A DNA stretch of 64,000 nucleotides from Ramularia collo-cygni (lineage: Eukaryota > Ascomycota > Dothideomycetes > Mycosphaerellales > Mycosphaerellaceae), in contig NW_019716259.1 of the NCBI RefSeq assembly GCF_900074925.1, positions 180,462 to 244,461 on the forward strand. The letters run 5' to 3'. This document shows, one piece after another, positions 30,378-41,707 of the stretch. The notes beneath the pieces were generated by a model that made no database searches, had not been told where the DNA came from, and saw nothing but the letters and a program-made list of their open reading frames with translations. Each line of letters starts with the position of its first letter. The first letter of the stretch is position 1. A program made the translations under genes and the position numbers.

Positions 30378-32183
30378 TTATCTGTACGACACAGGTAGAC
30401 CACCAGCTTGGGTAGCAGGCGCAGGACGATGGAACATCTGCACCAGTCGTCTACCCACACCAGGCTCTAACTCAGTACCATCTCTTGCAATCTTCACCTC
30501 CCTGTTGGCATTCCATGGATTCCTCAGGCCTCTGGTTCTGTAGAACGGCAAACGATTGGTCGACATCCATTCAATCTCGAATTGTCGTCCCCAGTCCTGC
30601 CCTCCCTTACTACTCTCCTGATCGGGTGAGACCTCGTCGTCTTCCGAANGATCTGCTTCCCAAAAGATGGTCCCGCGGGCGGAATCGTCAATGATGCGAC
30701 CCTTGGGCGCTGTGTCCGTGGCTGGTGTAGGAATGGACTGTGGTGAGACACCTGAGTCTGCCGGTGCTTCTTCTGCAGCTGGTGCCGAGGCCATCTTGAT
30801 AGGCTCGCCAGATATCGCAGATGCCATGCGCGCATAGCCGAAATACTCTCCAGATTTGTTNGCAGAAAAGACCAAGAATACATTCTCAGCCTGCTCGTAG
30901 GCCTTGTTCAAGGACTCTTCATTATGAGACTGCGTTGCCCATGTTCCATTCCTCACGCTCGCTTCCAAATCTTGCGCTGTCAGACTCTTAACAATGAAAT
31001 ACTTCTCCGCGACCTTGCCCTCACTTGTGGTAGGCGGTGTAGTTGCAGCATCCGCCGACATTGGGCTTTGTCCAGAGTGACTGCGTGCAATGGTTGGCCC
31101 AAGCGCATCTTCATTCACTACCCCCTCCTTTGCAGTGGAACCATCAGTCGATGCAGGTCCATCCGGTGTCGAAGGTGGATTGGGAACAGCAGTTGGCGAA
31201 AACGACTCGGGGCCTGGATTCCCTGCAGGAGCTGTGGCGCCGCGGCGGAGACGGCACACAAGTCGAACGCCATGGAATCGGGAATCGTGAAATCGATTCA
31301 TGGCTGCCACGCAAGCTGCGTCCGAGCTGTAATTAACGAATGCACAGTTGCTCTTCGCTATCAAGAAGACACTCTCAATATCGCTTGTAGCATCGCGAGA
31401 GAAGTGATCCTTCAGCTCTGTAACCTTAGCCGCGGGAGGAAGATTGCCAACCCATAGAGCATGTCCAGATTGCTTTGGCTTTCGCGGTGGTCCTCTGGGA
31501 AAATTTGGTATTGGTGCGTTGTCTACTGAGGCGCGGCGTGCGTACTGAGCTATACAGNAGTCAGCCGTTTGAACGAATTTACTTCAAATGTCCTGCATCA
31601 ATCGTACCCATCTCAGCAGGCATTCCAGGCATCATATGGTNATATTGTGGTGCGAAGCGAGGGTCCATTGCAGGAAACGGTGCTGGATGCATGCCATAGC
31701 TATATGGGTCGATCGGAGCGTACGGAGCTTGCTGCTGCATAGGAAAGCCGTGCTGTCGTGGCATGCCCAGGCCTGGACCAGGCCCGTTGCCAAACTGTGC
31801 TCCAAGATATTGCTGCTGTTGTCTGGCCATTTCCATGAATTGAGGCCCGCGCTGGTATTGCATCTGCTGGACTTGAAATGGACTTTGTGGTGGAAACCCT
31901 TGAGACATATCCGGACTGCTGTACTGAGGGCCATTGTAGGGCAGAGCGCTCGCCATAGCTGCCATATCGAATCGCTGTGGCTGGCCGTTCTGACCCGCAG
32001 CAGGGCCGATCTGTTGCTGCGAGACGTACTCAAATTGGCCTTGGAACGCATTCCTATGCAAATTAGNGCAACGAAGTTCGCGATGCAAAGGAGAGCTTAC
32101 ATCTCATGTTGCGACTGATGCTGCTGGGAACCCGCATTGCTTCCGCTGTCAGCCGGCTGCTGATTGGGATCAGGTACAGCCAT
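30378..32183 (-). CDS. RRM-YTH domain RNA-binding protein (m6A reader type)
   Basis: Exons are 32183-32101, 32053-31608 and 31549-30378, encoding 566 residues. Residues 28-175 are a Q/P/M-rich low-complexity region with repeated Q-Q-Q, G-F-P and P-Q-Y-like motifs. An RRM follows (about 206-282, RNP2-like A-L-W-V-G-N-L-P). The YTH domain begins at K359 (K-Y-F-I-V-K-S-L) and ends around G-L-R-N-P-W-N-A-N-R-E-V-K-I-A-R-D-G; aromatic-cage candidates are W in N-G-T-W-A-T-Q and in I-F-W-E-A-D. An acidic insertion of roughly 80 residues splits the YTH fold. YTH proteins bind N6-methyladenosine or DSR motifs and direct RNA fate. The exon 2/3 junction uses a GTACGA donor so that exon 3 continues A-Q-Y-A-R-R-A-S. 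Confidence 0.88.
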
Positions 32184-33863
32184 ATCAAAGCGTGTGGCAC
32201 ATTGAAGCATCTAAGGTGGTCCCTACCTAAAACTAGGAGAGGCTGGAAGAAATGCCACAAGCGTGTGTTGTGAGGATTAAGAAGGGAAGGAGATGAAAGA
32301 GAGCTCTTGCGACGATCCAATGACACGTACGAGTGAGGTGCAGTCGGCAGTCTAGAACTCCGCTGTAAATAGGCCCACTGGGCCTTGTTTAAGCAACTTG
32401 CCATCATCATCGAGGAGGGACGGCGGTGCGCCACAGCGGATGTGGAACCGGTCGTGCCATACACGCTTGTCTAACGGCCATGGAAGCTAGTGAGGAATTT
32501 GGTGCAGGGACGAAACCTTCTTGGTGGAGGGGCCCAATTGCAGCTGTAGTAATAATATCTAGAGGATGCACAGTGTAGTAATCGCGTGCTAATGCCGAGC
32601 ATGCAACACGTAGCTGGATGCTCCTACCTATCCAGTTCACGGGAATCACAGACCAGTCGCACCAGGCAGTCGCAGTCTGTCTGCAGTGTGGTAATCACAC
32701 ATGTGTCGTCGAGCTACCCCCGGGATGGAGATCTCAACCAGCATGTCGCCACTGAAGGACGGAGCGAGCACCGGAAAGACGAGAGGCTGACTTCCTTCGG
32801 CGGATCAAAGCGTGGGAAGCACCCGCGGACTGGACCGGTACCGGGTATGCCGTCGTACAGGCTGCGTGATCCGTGGTGGATGAACGAGTGTTTCCGAGAT
32901 TCCCGTCGATTACGTATCGTCCTTTCACAAACGCGCGATTGGTACGCGAAGCTCCTCTGTGAGCTTTTCGCAGTCGCGCCATGGATACGCGTGTGTTTTC
33001 ATGTAGCCCCGCAACGTCAATGTCCAGCGAAAGGTCGTCTGCTGATGCTTTATCATTGGCCACTGCCGACGCGCGAAAAGTCCTCGGGATGTACGGTCCG
33101 GCGTTCGCTTCGCGGACAGTACCGTCTTCAACCAAACTACTGGAATTGGGACAAGGAGTCTCCTCCCTCCGCTCCTCGGCTCGCTTGGGGTGAGAGGGAA
33201 TTATCGACAGACTGGACTTGTGAACCTGTGCCCGGTTTCTGTGGTGAGTTTTCCAACTTCCCGGCTTGTGGCTTGCCAAGCTTTGTCTGCAGAATCTCAG
33301 GACAGGAGGTATTTCAAATAATGCTGTTATATACATACTAACAATTTGATCAACTCATGGATCAAGATCGCCCTGTCAATTATTTGGAGTTCACATATGT
33401 CATACCTTGGAAAATCCAGATCGCTGCGATGTTCGTCCACGTGGAAGGCGTCACCATCAAACGGTTGTCGCGTGCCCTTATTTATCAAGGTAGCAACATG
33501 AAGTTGTCGAAGTGGCGGAGCGAAGAACTCTATCTCACACGATCTGATCAATGTGGCTTGCTCAAGATCTGCACGGCAAGTCTACAGAGATACCGACGGA
33601 CGCTACCCTTTTGTGCTCCGAAAAGCAGAAACAGATTGATCAAGTTATCAGGCTTCTGAAGATTCTCGTTATTGACTATTCGTCGTTGTGCCGCTGACAT
33701 GGCAGCCGTGAGAAGCGGTCAAAAGCGTACTCCATGTCCTAGTCACATCGCAGCGAGACATCTTAATTGGCTCTAAATTCTCAATTATTGAAGTCATCAA
33801 TCTCGAAGCGGGCTGCAAAGGCTCTGATAACTATGGTATGCCACCTTTCCGCGGAGCGCCCCC
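32184..33863. other. Intergenic region, 1.7 kb
   Basis: Two long opposing frames (plus 32586-33341, minus 33336-32734) overlap almost completely; neither has a motif or splice support, so I do not call a gene. A short minus-strand frame near 33327-33551 reads protein-like but is isolated. The left 200 bases serve as the YTH gene promoter. Confidence 0.45.
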
Positions 33864-36800
33864 TCAGTAGGGGATGCCGTTCGTGAGCAGCTGGAAATAA
33901 TCATAGACAGCCGTCGAATTGCTCCTCTCGCTGTAGTGGACCAGCTTCCGAACAAACTCCGCGGCCTCTTTGTCCGACTTCTCCAGCACAAACCTCTCCT
34001 TGAAGTGCTGGATGGTAGCAGGCTTGAAGCAAGGAAGACCGGAATCTAACATGGTGAGCACGATGTGCGACAGTTGCTCAACATGCTGCCGAGCAGCCAG
34101 GAAAGCCTTGATGCACAACTCCTCAAACAGCTTGAAGGGCTGTGCGTCGGTCGACCCTCCCATGACAGCGACCATTTCTGGTGTCAGCTTGAAGGGCGCC
34201 CGCTCGAACTTGATGCCTCCAGGAGCAATGTCGAAACAAAACCCAAAGTCGATGTGCAAGATATGGCCCGCATCATCTACCATGATGTTCCCATTGTGGC
34301 GATCCTTAAACTGCAGCAGGTAAGAGATGATTGAGTATGCTGCCATGCTCTTGATGAAGTTGCCACGCGCCTCTTGGAAGCGAATGGAATCTTCGTAGCC
34401 GTACTTTGAGACGAAATACTCATACAGTCCGTTGACTGCTTCGCGGCCGATCATGTCGCGTGAGATGGAGTTCGGAAGGACGTCAATCACACCACAGCCT
34501 GGCGCGGTGGCAGTGACCCGGTACGGGAAGACATATACGTCCAGTCCGACGTTGTTGAAGATGCCGCGGAATGCTGCAATCAGTTGCAGAGCGAGCACAT
34601 CCTGACGACAATCGTCTCCGACCTTGAAGATTGCTGACTGCCAGACTTCGTACGTCTTTCGTTTCACAATCTGTCCGTTTTGCGCCGCACTTTGTTGCTC
34701 TTCCACGCCGCCATCGGCTTCGCCTTCTTCTTTTCGAATACGGAATGTTGCCATGTACGGTGCTTTGGCGTGGCTTTGGAGCGGCTTGCCCGACTTGCGG
34801 TCAATTCCAATCACGACACCATCCGGGTTGCTCGGGAGGTAAACACCGACGTCAACTTCGATCTTCCTGAGCTCTTCTTCGATTTTCTGCTTCTTCTCCG
34901 GCTTTGGGCGCTTGATGAAAGGTTTGAGTGTGCCGGAGATGCCGGTGACCTTACCAAAGAAGTCAAACTCACGTTCGTAGAAACCTTTGTCTTCTGAGGA
35001 GAAGCTGTCGATGAGTGCATTCATCACGCGGTCCAGCACTGGCTTGGCGGGATCTGGTATTAGTGAATCTTCATCCTTGTAAGCGTTCGCTTTGATGTTC
35101 CAGATGATCTGGTGCGCAAAGAGCTGGGAGAATGTGGCTGTTTCGATGATATAGCGTTCAACATAACCAAGTCCATCGTATCGGAGCGTCTGGACGATCT
35201 GGGGGACGTAGAAGAAATTGACATCAACAGAATGGCTCTCCACGGCGCGGACAGCATACTGAATTACCAAGGGATGGTTTCCATAAGCCGGTAGGAAGTA
35301 TGTAACAGCCGCCATTGGATTGATTGGCGCCCAGTACAGCAGGTATTTTAGCTGTGGCTTGACGTCGGTCGGTAGCTCAGACCCAAGAAGGATGTACAGG
35401 GCGTCCGGATCATGAATCGCCTTTGCCGGCTCGCGAAGTAGGTAACGGCGAACTTCCTGGGCAAGTTTCGGCGATGTCGAAAAGCGTTNGGCTAATTGGA
35501 CAGCAATTCGCGTATCCTCGTCCCACGCGGTTGACAAAAGCGATGATACGGTTGCCTCCTGGCTGGACAGCTCGTTATGTCCCGGCGCGATGCTTCGAGG
35601 TTCGTGGCCCAAAGGTGCGATCCATACTGTAAGCCGCCCGATCTCATGTGTGAGGAGCTGCAGTAAGAGTGCCTGTTTAGCCTTAAGCGAAGGTGTGGTT
35701 CGAGTGGCCTGCGCACCGATCGCACTCAGACTGTTCAATGCGCTCATAACATCGTTCAAGAGCTTTTTCTCCGCCTTGAGTTGAAGTCGATTGCTGCCAA
35801 AGGACCATTTTGGCGGCGAGGAAAACCAGGACAGCCCAGCAGAGATGATCGCATCCTTGAGCCGCCATTGCGCAGCCGCATCAAGATGTGTGGAGTACCT
35901 CAAGATCTTCAACGAAAGGAGAACGGTGTGGAAATGTACCTCCCGCGCCAATGGCTGAGCAACCGTGTTGTTCATGGCCAGTAGCGTTATGCGCATCAGC
36001 CGATTATAGACACGTTCGGTGGACGGCGAGGTGAGTCTGGAGGCGCTGAAGTGGCTAGAGAGAAAGTGCGCCAAGCGGAGGTGTGGATCGATCAAGTTGT
36101 GGGTGATTTGCTCGCGCCGCTTAATAGCCTCCCAGTCGGACGGCGCAAACTCTTCTTTGATGTAGAAAGGATCCAGGTGATGGAACAGATTTGAGAAGAA
36201 TCCCTTCCTCAGGCGGACTGAGTTCTCCCAACCGGCGGCGACTTCAACCAGAAGTCTTGACTCCAGGTTTGGGTTCTCCTTGATGACTCCGAGCCAAAGT
36301 GAGATTCCCAAATTGATTGATTGCTTTGAGAAAATGATGAACGGTATGGCGACGAGGTCTTGTATGAGCACTACACGATCAGACGCGCTCTTGCTAAGGA
36401 CTCCGGCTGCATTACGCAACGTCTCCCTCACTTGGCTGAATGGAACAGATGCGTGCTTGCGAAGACGTTGAGCAAGAGTCCTCAATGCAACGGCCGAGTC
36501 GTGTACAGCTCCAGTAGCCTCCAGGGTGGCGACGCGAGTTCTGCCGTTGTAGTCCACCAAAGCCCACTGGTCATCAGGCTTACTCTCGGCGTTCAAGTGT
36601 CGATACTCCTGACGCGTGGTGTATTGTGCCACGAAGTCTGAGGCGGTAGAGATTCCGACATTACGCTGTCCGTCAAGGCTGGTCAATCGCTGGTCGGTGC
36701 TCGGGATGACAGAGCCCATTTCCACAGCGAATGATCGTCCCAATGCAATGTGACCGTACGACCCATCATCTTCATAGTCCTCGAGATAGGCTTGCAGGTG

Positions 36801-39713
36801 GCCTTTTACGTCAAGAGGGGCCACATCAATAGCCTTTGAGACCCACGATCGCGCACGCTGGTGAAACGCGCTGAGTGTGGCTTGGCGATGGCTAACATCA
36901 TCGGAAAGCTGGATTGAGACGTTGCCCTTCTTCGAGCTGTATGTCGATCTCCAGCCGTATTCGTCGGTTTCTGTGTCCAGGCAGCTTTTCCACATGAGAG
37001 ATAGAAGCTCGAGCAATGCGAATAGAGAAGTCTTCTGGCAGAGCGCAGATGGGATCTGATTGATGATGCGATCGCAAGACACCATCGCGGCTTGTTGGAC
37101 CTTGGCTATGCGGTGACAGCAGCCTTCGAAGAAGGCCGCCAGCTGAAAAGCAACTTGCGGCGCTGCAAAGTCCTGACGCCGGCCGGACAACGCTTTTTGG
37201 ATATACACCTCAACGCTGTGACTCGCAATGGCAAGCATACAGTTGCCGAGAGAAGTAGTCTTGACTTTGTTCTCTAGGAAATACGGCATGACCGCGGTGC
37301 AATCTCCGCCTCGCGCGCGCAACGTGGAGATCAGCAATGCGGCATTCAAGAAGATACACTCCGGATAGCTGAAGCCTTTGATATCGGACTCACACTGCGG
37401 CAAAGCAGCAATCAGCGTCTGCTTTTGCTGAATGAGCTGCGCAGGACCTGCACCACGTCGCAGGACTGGGTTCAAGTCGATGCTGCTATCTGGCATGTCC
37501 ACGCGAGATTCGTCGATCAAAGGCAGACTGTACAATGCTAGCGTCTGCAGATCTTCGATATTCTCTTTTGTCGAGGGTGAAGTGAGGCTGAAGCCATGCA
37601 CGGCAATGTTGAACCACGCATTCCTTCCCAACGNGAGCAGCTCGTCTTCATCTTCCAGCTCTGGCTTATGAGCTGTGTCTGTTGAAACGAGGATAGCCAT
37701 GGGCCTGAAAAGCTGCGCAATCGTCTTTGAAGCAAGTGCCGAGTCGACGATGTGATCGCCTGCGGTGTCTCCGCTGCTGACACATAGGCTGAGGAGGTGC
37801 GCAAGGTAAGGCTCGAAGAAGGGTGAGTTCTTCTTGATGAATGTGGCGAGTCGCACCCTAGCCTCTGTTACCGCAGCCGCTATGAGCGGCTTGTGCTGGA
37901 CAAGAGCCTCGCTACCCACGCGGGCATAGAATCGTAAAAGACCCTTCAACTCATTTGAACCTCCACAGAGACCTAGTCCGGAGGTCTCTATGATGAGTCT
38001 CGCATCGACAGCTTCATTGATCCGTCCAATCTTCTGAATCAGCATCGATATGACTAGTGCGGTCAACTGCGCCTCGTTACGAGCGACAGCAACAGCAACG
38101 ATTGCCTGTGCAACGGTGCCATAAACAGCGGATGCCTCTTCTTCATCGCTTATGACAAGAGAGATGGAGCTTCCAGTGTGCTGCTNTGTCATGAATTGCT
38201 GTTGGCCTTGGGTTGTCTGAGCGATACTGTATGAGCTGTCGAAGAGTCCAGTATTATAACCTTCTCCCCTCTGCGAGTTAGAGCTGAGAATATTTCCCAG
38301 GCTGTACAGTGTGCTTATGACAACATCCTGCGCAATCAGCTTCAGTACCCTTGCAAGGCACTCGCAAGCAACCGTGGCAGTTTTTGGAGTCATTTTACCT
38401 CGAACAATCAAGCGAGGTAGAGATCTCGTCAATGTAGATGCCACAGCCTCAGATATACTGGCGAGTACTGCCATGCCTTTGAGAACGGTCTGTGCGAGCT
38501 CTTCGTCAATCATTTGGCTTGGATCAGACGTGATGGCTTCGAGCCATGCTAACAGCACGTCCGTGTGAGGGGTTTCGCCTTGCAGTATACAGCAATACAA
38601 GAAGCTTCGTAGCACACTTGACTTGACTCCCCGTGCTAGTCTTTGCTGCCAATCAGACCCAAGCTTCAGATAGTCCGCATCGGCATCCAAGAGCTGCAGC
38701 TCATCAGAGATGACTTCACTCAAACTTGCGACTAGACCGTCTGCATGCGCGTGACCGCGGTAGCGAAGTGGGTCCGTCTGCAGCAGCATGTCCAGCAGTG
38801 TCGCACCAGGCATTGGTTCCGGTAATGATATCAATGCCAGCACACTGTCTTCGACCACGTTCATGAATGCCTGCTGGAGCAGCATGGCTCCAAGCGGCCT
38901 GCCCTTGACACTGTAGTGGCGGATCCATCTTTTCCAATCTTTGATCGATCGGGAGCCGTAGTCAGCATTTCGAATCGCGGAAAGTGCACCTTCCAGAGAG
39001 ACCATGAACTGCTCGGATAGTATGCGCCGAAGTCGGGGAACCAACGATACCCGCTGCTCCGGAGTCCAGACTCGCACGTACTTGGCAATGGCATTGAAGA
39101 ATCCAACCAAGGATACGTTCAACTGGATTGCCTGGAGCGTCTGATCGTTGATTTCCAGCTGACTTCCTCCATCCTCTGTCGGCTTGAGCCAGGCAGTCTT
39201 CTCTGCGCTGGTTGTCAGCTCCTCGATTGTGTCACTGATACACGACCACGCCTCGGGGCGGAGAGAAGGATGATTCAGTCCCAGTGCCAAGACTGCTGTC
39301 GTGAGATCGTATGCCAGCGTCTCCCATGGTGGAAGGTGTTGATGAAGCAGAGTCTTGGCAAACGCTTGCTCGTGGGCCTCAGAGACATATGGTACCAGTT
39401 GTCGAAGTAGGCTCGCTGCATCCTTGCTCGTTTGAACAAGCGGTGCAGCCCTGCACAGCGCCGTCAAGACCTCGAGTTCTCTAACGCTCATGGGAACGGA
39501 GGATGTCTGTGCTAGCTTCTCTTCGCTGTAGATGTTGCCACTACCCGTCTTTTCGCTGTGAGGTCTCCCCAGGTCACAAAGTCTCTGCATATCGCGGCCA
39601 TCGTTTTCGGTCGAGGCGCTCTCAGCAGAGAGGGCAGCGAGTTTCTCGAGGGCATTGCGCCGCGTCGCGCGGGTTGTGCTATACATGTCGTTCAGTATTG
39701 TAACCTCATGCAT
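33864..39713 (-). CDS. STT4: Phosphatidylinositol 4-kinase, type III alpha (Stt4)
   Basis: This is one long exon of 1,949 residues. The enzyme makes PI4P at the plasma membrane, feeding PI(4,5)P2, actin and cell-wall integrity signalling. The N-terminal ~1,300 residues are helical solenoid. The PIK helical domain has N-P-M-A-A-V-T-Y-F-L-P and L-R-Y-D-G-L-G-Y-V-E-R-Y-I. The kinase domain (last ~300 residues) has F-K-V-G-D-D-C-R-Q-D, the catalytic D-R-H-N-G-N-I-M, the DFG-type H-I-D-F-G-F, and F-K-L-T-P-E-M-V-A-V-M-G-G. The start is uncertain: ATG 39713, the in-frame ATG 39686, or a short upstream exon ending at ATG-AAA-CT (near 39752) spliced to a TATAG acceptor just before the conserved T-R-A-T-R-R-N-A-L-E-K-L. 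Ns occur at about 35490, 37634 and 38186. Confidence 0.96.
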   Translation of the reverse strand: MHEVTILNDMYSTTRATRRNALEKLAALSAESASTENDGRDMQRLCDLGRPHSEKTGSGNIYSEEKLAQTSSVPMSVRELEVLTALCRAAPLVQTSKDAASLLRQLVPYVSEAHEQAFAKTLLHQHLPPWETLAYDLTTAVLALGLNHPSLRPEAWSCISDTIEELTTSAEKTAWLKPTEDGGSQLEINDQTLQAIQLNVSLVGFFNAIAKYVRVWTPEQRVSLVPRLRRILSEQFMVSLEGALSAIRNADYGSRSIKDWKRWIRHYSVKGRPLGAMLLQQAFMNVVEDSVLALISLPEPMPGATLLDMLLQTDPLRYRGHAHADGLVASLSEVISDELQLLDADADYLKLGSDWQQRLARGVKSSVLRSFLYCCILQGETPHTDVLLAWLEAITSDPSQMIDEELAQTVLKGMAVLASISEAVASTLTRSLPRLIVRGKMTPKTATVACECLARVLKLIAQDVVISTLYSLGNILSSNSQRGEGYNTGLFDSSYSIAQTTQGQQQFMTXQHTGSSISLVISDEEEASAVYGTVAQAIVAVAVARNEAQLTALVISMLIQKIGRINEAVDARLIIETSGLGLCGGSNELKGLLRFYARVGSEALVQHKPLIAAAVTEARVRLATFIKKNSPFFEPYLAHLLSLCVSSGDTAGDHIVDSALASKTIAQLFRPMAILVSTDTAHKPELEDEDELLXLGRNAWFNIAVHGFSLTSPSTKENIEDLQTLALYSLPLIDESRVDMPDSSIDLNPVLRRGAGPAQLIQQKQTLIAALPQCESDIKGFSYPECIFLNAALLISTLRARGGDCTAVMPYFLENKVKTTSLGNCMLAIASHSVEVYIQKALSGRRQDFAAPQVAFQLAAFFEGCCHRIAKVQQAAMVSCDRIINQIPSALCQKTSLFALLELLSLMWKSCLDTETDEYGWRSTYSSKKGNVSIQLSDDVSHRQATLSAFHQRARSWVSKAIDVAPLDVKGHLQAYLEDYEDDGSYGHIALGRSFAVEMGSVIPSTDQRLTSLDGQRNVGISTASDFVAQYTTRQEYRHLNAESKPDDQWALVDYNGRTRVATLEATGAVHDSAVALRTLAQRLRKHASVPFSQVRETLRNAAGVLSKSASDRVVLIQDLVAIPFIIFSKQSINLGISLWLGVIKENPNLESRLLVEVAAGWENSVRLRKGFFSNLFHHLDPFYIKEEFAPSDWEAIKRREQITHNLIDPHLRLAHFLSSHFSASRLTSPSTERVYNRLMRITLLAMNNTVAQPLAREVHFHTVLLSLKILRYSTHLDAAAQWRLKDAIISAGLSWFSSPPKWSFGSNRLQLKAEKKLLNDVMSALNSLSAIGAQATRTTPSLKAKQALLLQLLTHEIGRLTVWIAPLGHEPRSIAPGHNELSSQEATVSSLLSTAWDEDTRIAVQLAXRFSTSPKLAQEVRRYLLREPAKAIHDPDALYILLGSELPTDVKPQLKYLLYWAPINPMAAVTYFLPAYGNHPLVIQYAVRAVESHSVDVNFFYVPQIVQTLRYDGLGYVERYIIETATFSQLFAHQIIWNIKANAYKDEDSLIPDPAKPVLDRVMNALIDSFSSEDKGFYEREFDFFGKVTGISGTLKPFIKRPKPEKKQKIEEELRKIEVDVGVYLPSNPDGVVIGIDRKSGKPLQSHAKAPYMATFRIRKEEGEADGGVEEQQSAAQNGQIVKRKTYEVWQSAIFKVGDDCRQDVLALQLIAAFRGIFNNVGLDVYVFPYRVTATAPGCGVIDVLPNSISRDMIGREAVNGLYEYFVSKYGYEDSIRFQEARGNFIKSMAAYSIISYLLQFKDRHNGNIMVDDAGHILHIDFGFCFDIAPGGIKFERAPFKLTPEMVAVMGGSTDAQPFKLFEELCIKAFLAARQHVEQLSHIVLTMLDSGLPCFKPATIQHFKERFVLEKSDKEAAEFVRKLVHYSERSNSTAVYDYFQLLTNGIPY

Positions 39714-41707
39714 AGGTTATTCGGGTATCGCTGCAACCTACAGTTTCATACTAATGAATTCGCTCAGCGCGAACCCGCACAGAGATCTACGACTGTATAA
39801 GGTACCTGCCCGTGGATAGCCAACCATCTCAAAAGAGGGAGGCACGCGCCGGGAGATGATGTATGATCTGCAGCAGGGTTCCGTTTTAGAGACTAGGGTA
39901 GGTCCCGCTCGCAACCGCTCCAATATTGAACTCCTTCATCATGGCAACATACCTACCCAAGTAGGTACAACAACGAGCGCGTCGAGAGTCGACAAGAGTC
40001 AGGATCATCGGCGATAATTAAGCGCTCAGAAAATGGAAATGTCCAAGCATGGAAAGATGCTTGAAACAATCGATGCATCCAGTTCACCGACGACAGCAGC
40101 TGTCGAGAGGGAAAGTCATGAAATATCGAGTTGATCGCGATCAGTCGTGCGCCTATACTCGAGATCCTAGCCTGGTCGGTAACATTTTCTTACTTTACAT
40201 CTATCCGTGCCATGCAAAACATGTCTCCTCAAAGGCGGAGCTCTTAGCACCATATCTGCCGTATCTAAGGCCCGCGCAATTCGCAAGAAAACGCAATGGA
40301 AGAGCAAACAAGATGCTCTTGTGGATAAGATCGGTCAGGGGAACTATGTCCGTGTCCAAAGCACATTCGCAGAGGTATTGACTACACGGAATGGCACTGA
40401 NGGCGAAACCCATAAGGAAGCTCTCCACATGTACGAGAAGGCGCGTGCAAACGTGCCTCCGGCAAAGAGGGAGTGGTATCGAAGAGGCGAACTCGTCACT
40501 GTCCATGTCTCAGGATGATCTGCCAGCAGAATAGGACCAAGCTAAGGACGAAGCGAATAGAGCGTCTCGACCTGGGAAACATCGCCTATCATGTTGATCA
40601 CATGTATCGTCCTCATCGTATTCGCAGATGAGGTACCAGTGGATATTGAAAGATATGCTATTAACTTTCACATCGAAATAGCAATTGNCGATGGCATAAC
40701 ACTTTCCGCCGACAACAAAGACCATTGTTACGCAACCACTGGGGGCCATGGACTTTGGTGGGTACCAACTGATAGGCTGCGCAATCGCTCTCGCAGCACA
40801 GAGTTACTTACTCGAGGCACTGTCGTGTACCACGCAGAGACAGGATTCAAGGATGGAATGGAGACTGATAGCAATGGTCCGGTCTATGCTGGCAACAACG
40901 AGGATACCTCGAGTTTATCTGTATGATCCCGCAACTTGTCAACTTCAGGCTCTTGTCCGTGATCCGAGATTTGCGTGAGAAGAGAGCCGACAAGCTTCGG
41001 CTTTTCCATTCCTCGCTCATCGTCTTATCATGGTCTACGCGGCCGCTTTCCGGCCACGAAGAACATCACATTTGCGTTTTGAGCACGAGACAAGATCGAA
41101 GGTATTTCGATGAGTCTGCCGTCGTCAGTAAGATGCCAGAATCGTCAGGTCATCACTCTGGCGGATTCAACATTGATTTTCACGTCGTGGTATACGATGA
41201 AGATGGAGGAGGCCGGTTTAAATTCCGGCCAACGAACGAATGAGACGTCGTCTGTTGTCACAACTCATATCTCGAACAATTTCGAAGGCCGGCTTCCTTC
41301 CGGCCTCGAGATACTAAAGAATCGAAATTCCCATTTCTAAACTTGATTCCTTTGTGTACATACTCACAATTGTTCTTTCACAAGCTTCTGATTGCTTGTC
41401 CACGTGACGCCAAGCTACCCCCTAAGAGTCACATCACTCAATCGACCTCCACCACCTCCACCACCTCCATCTCGCTCCGAACACTCATCAACAGTCTCTT
41501 GCACTGTCTATCGACAGATTATAGGTCGCGATATTGGCCACAACACCAATAATTGCCACCCACAGACCCCAGTGGCAATAGACAGAGACAACGAGTCGCC
41601 CTCACCTCACTAGGTCGGTTTTCTTTGTCCACCTTCTGAACCTCGACATCGCTGACCAGCTCCACCTTCAGACATCAACCCACCCCACCTCATCGTCTCC
41701 AACAATC
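39714..41707. other. Intergenic region, 2 kb, with weak ORFs
   Basis: Largest gap in the window. Plus-strand frames at 40207-40518 and 40591-40926 are in the same phase and partly protein-like, but no splice pair joins them. A hairpin-capable AGGCCGG ... CCGGCCT pair lies near 41285-41305. Close to the IDO gene there is a CACGTG at about 41401 and an imperfect (ACCTCC)n run at 41445-41469. Confidence 0.45.
40591..40926 (+). CDS. Possible small protein, 111 aa
   Basis: An ATG-started frame. The first 12 residues are hydrophobic (L-I-T-C-I-V-L-I-V-F-A), like a very short signal sequence, followed by a polar, moderately acidic chain with G-G-H-G-L-W-W-V-P-T-D-R. Only two cysteines are present. 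It is not recognised, carries an N near 40687, and could be a chance frame or the 3' part of a gene that includes 40207-40518. Confidence 0.22.
   Translation: MLITCIVLIVFADEVPVDIERYAINFHIEIAIXDGITLSADNKDHCYATTGGHGLWWVPTDRLRNRSRSTELLTRGTVVYHAETGFKDGMETDSNGPVYAGNNEDTSSLSV

Noticed and set aside
32586..33341. Plus-strand frame of about 250 codons and an opposing minus-strand frame of about 200 codons (33336-32734)
   Set aside because: They overlap almost fully, neither shows a motif, hydrophobic pattern or splice support, and composition (many R, C, W, H) looks like chance translation.
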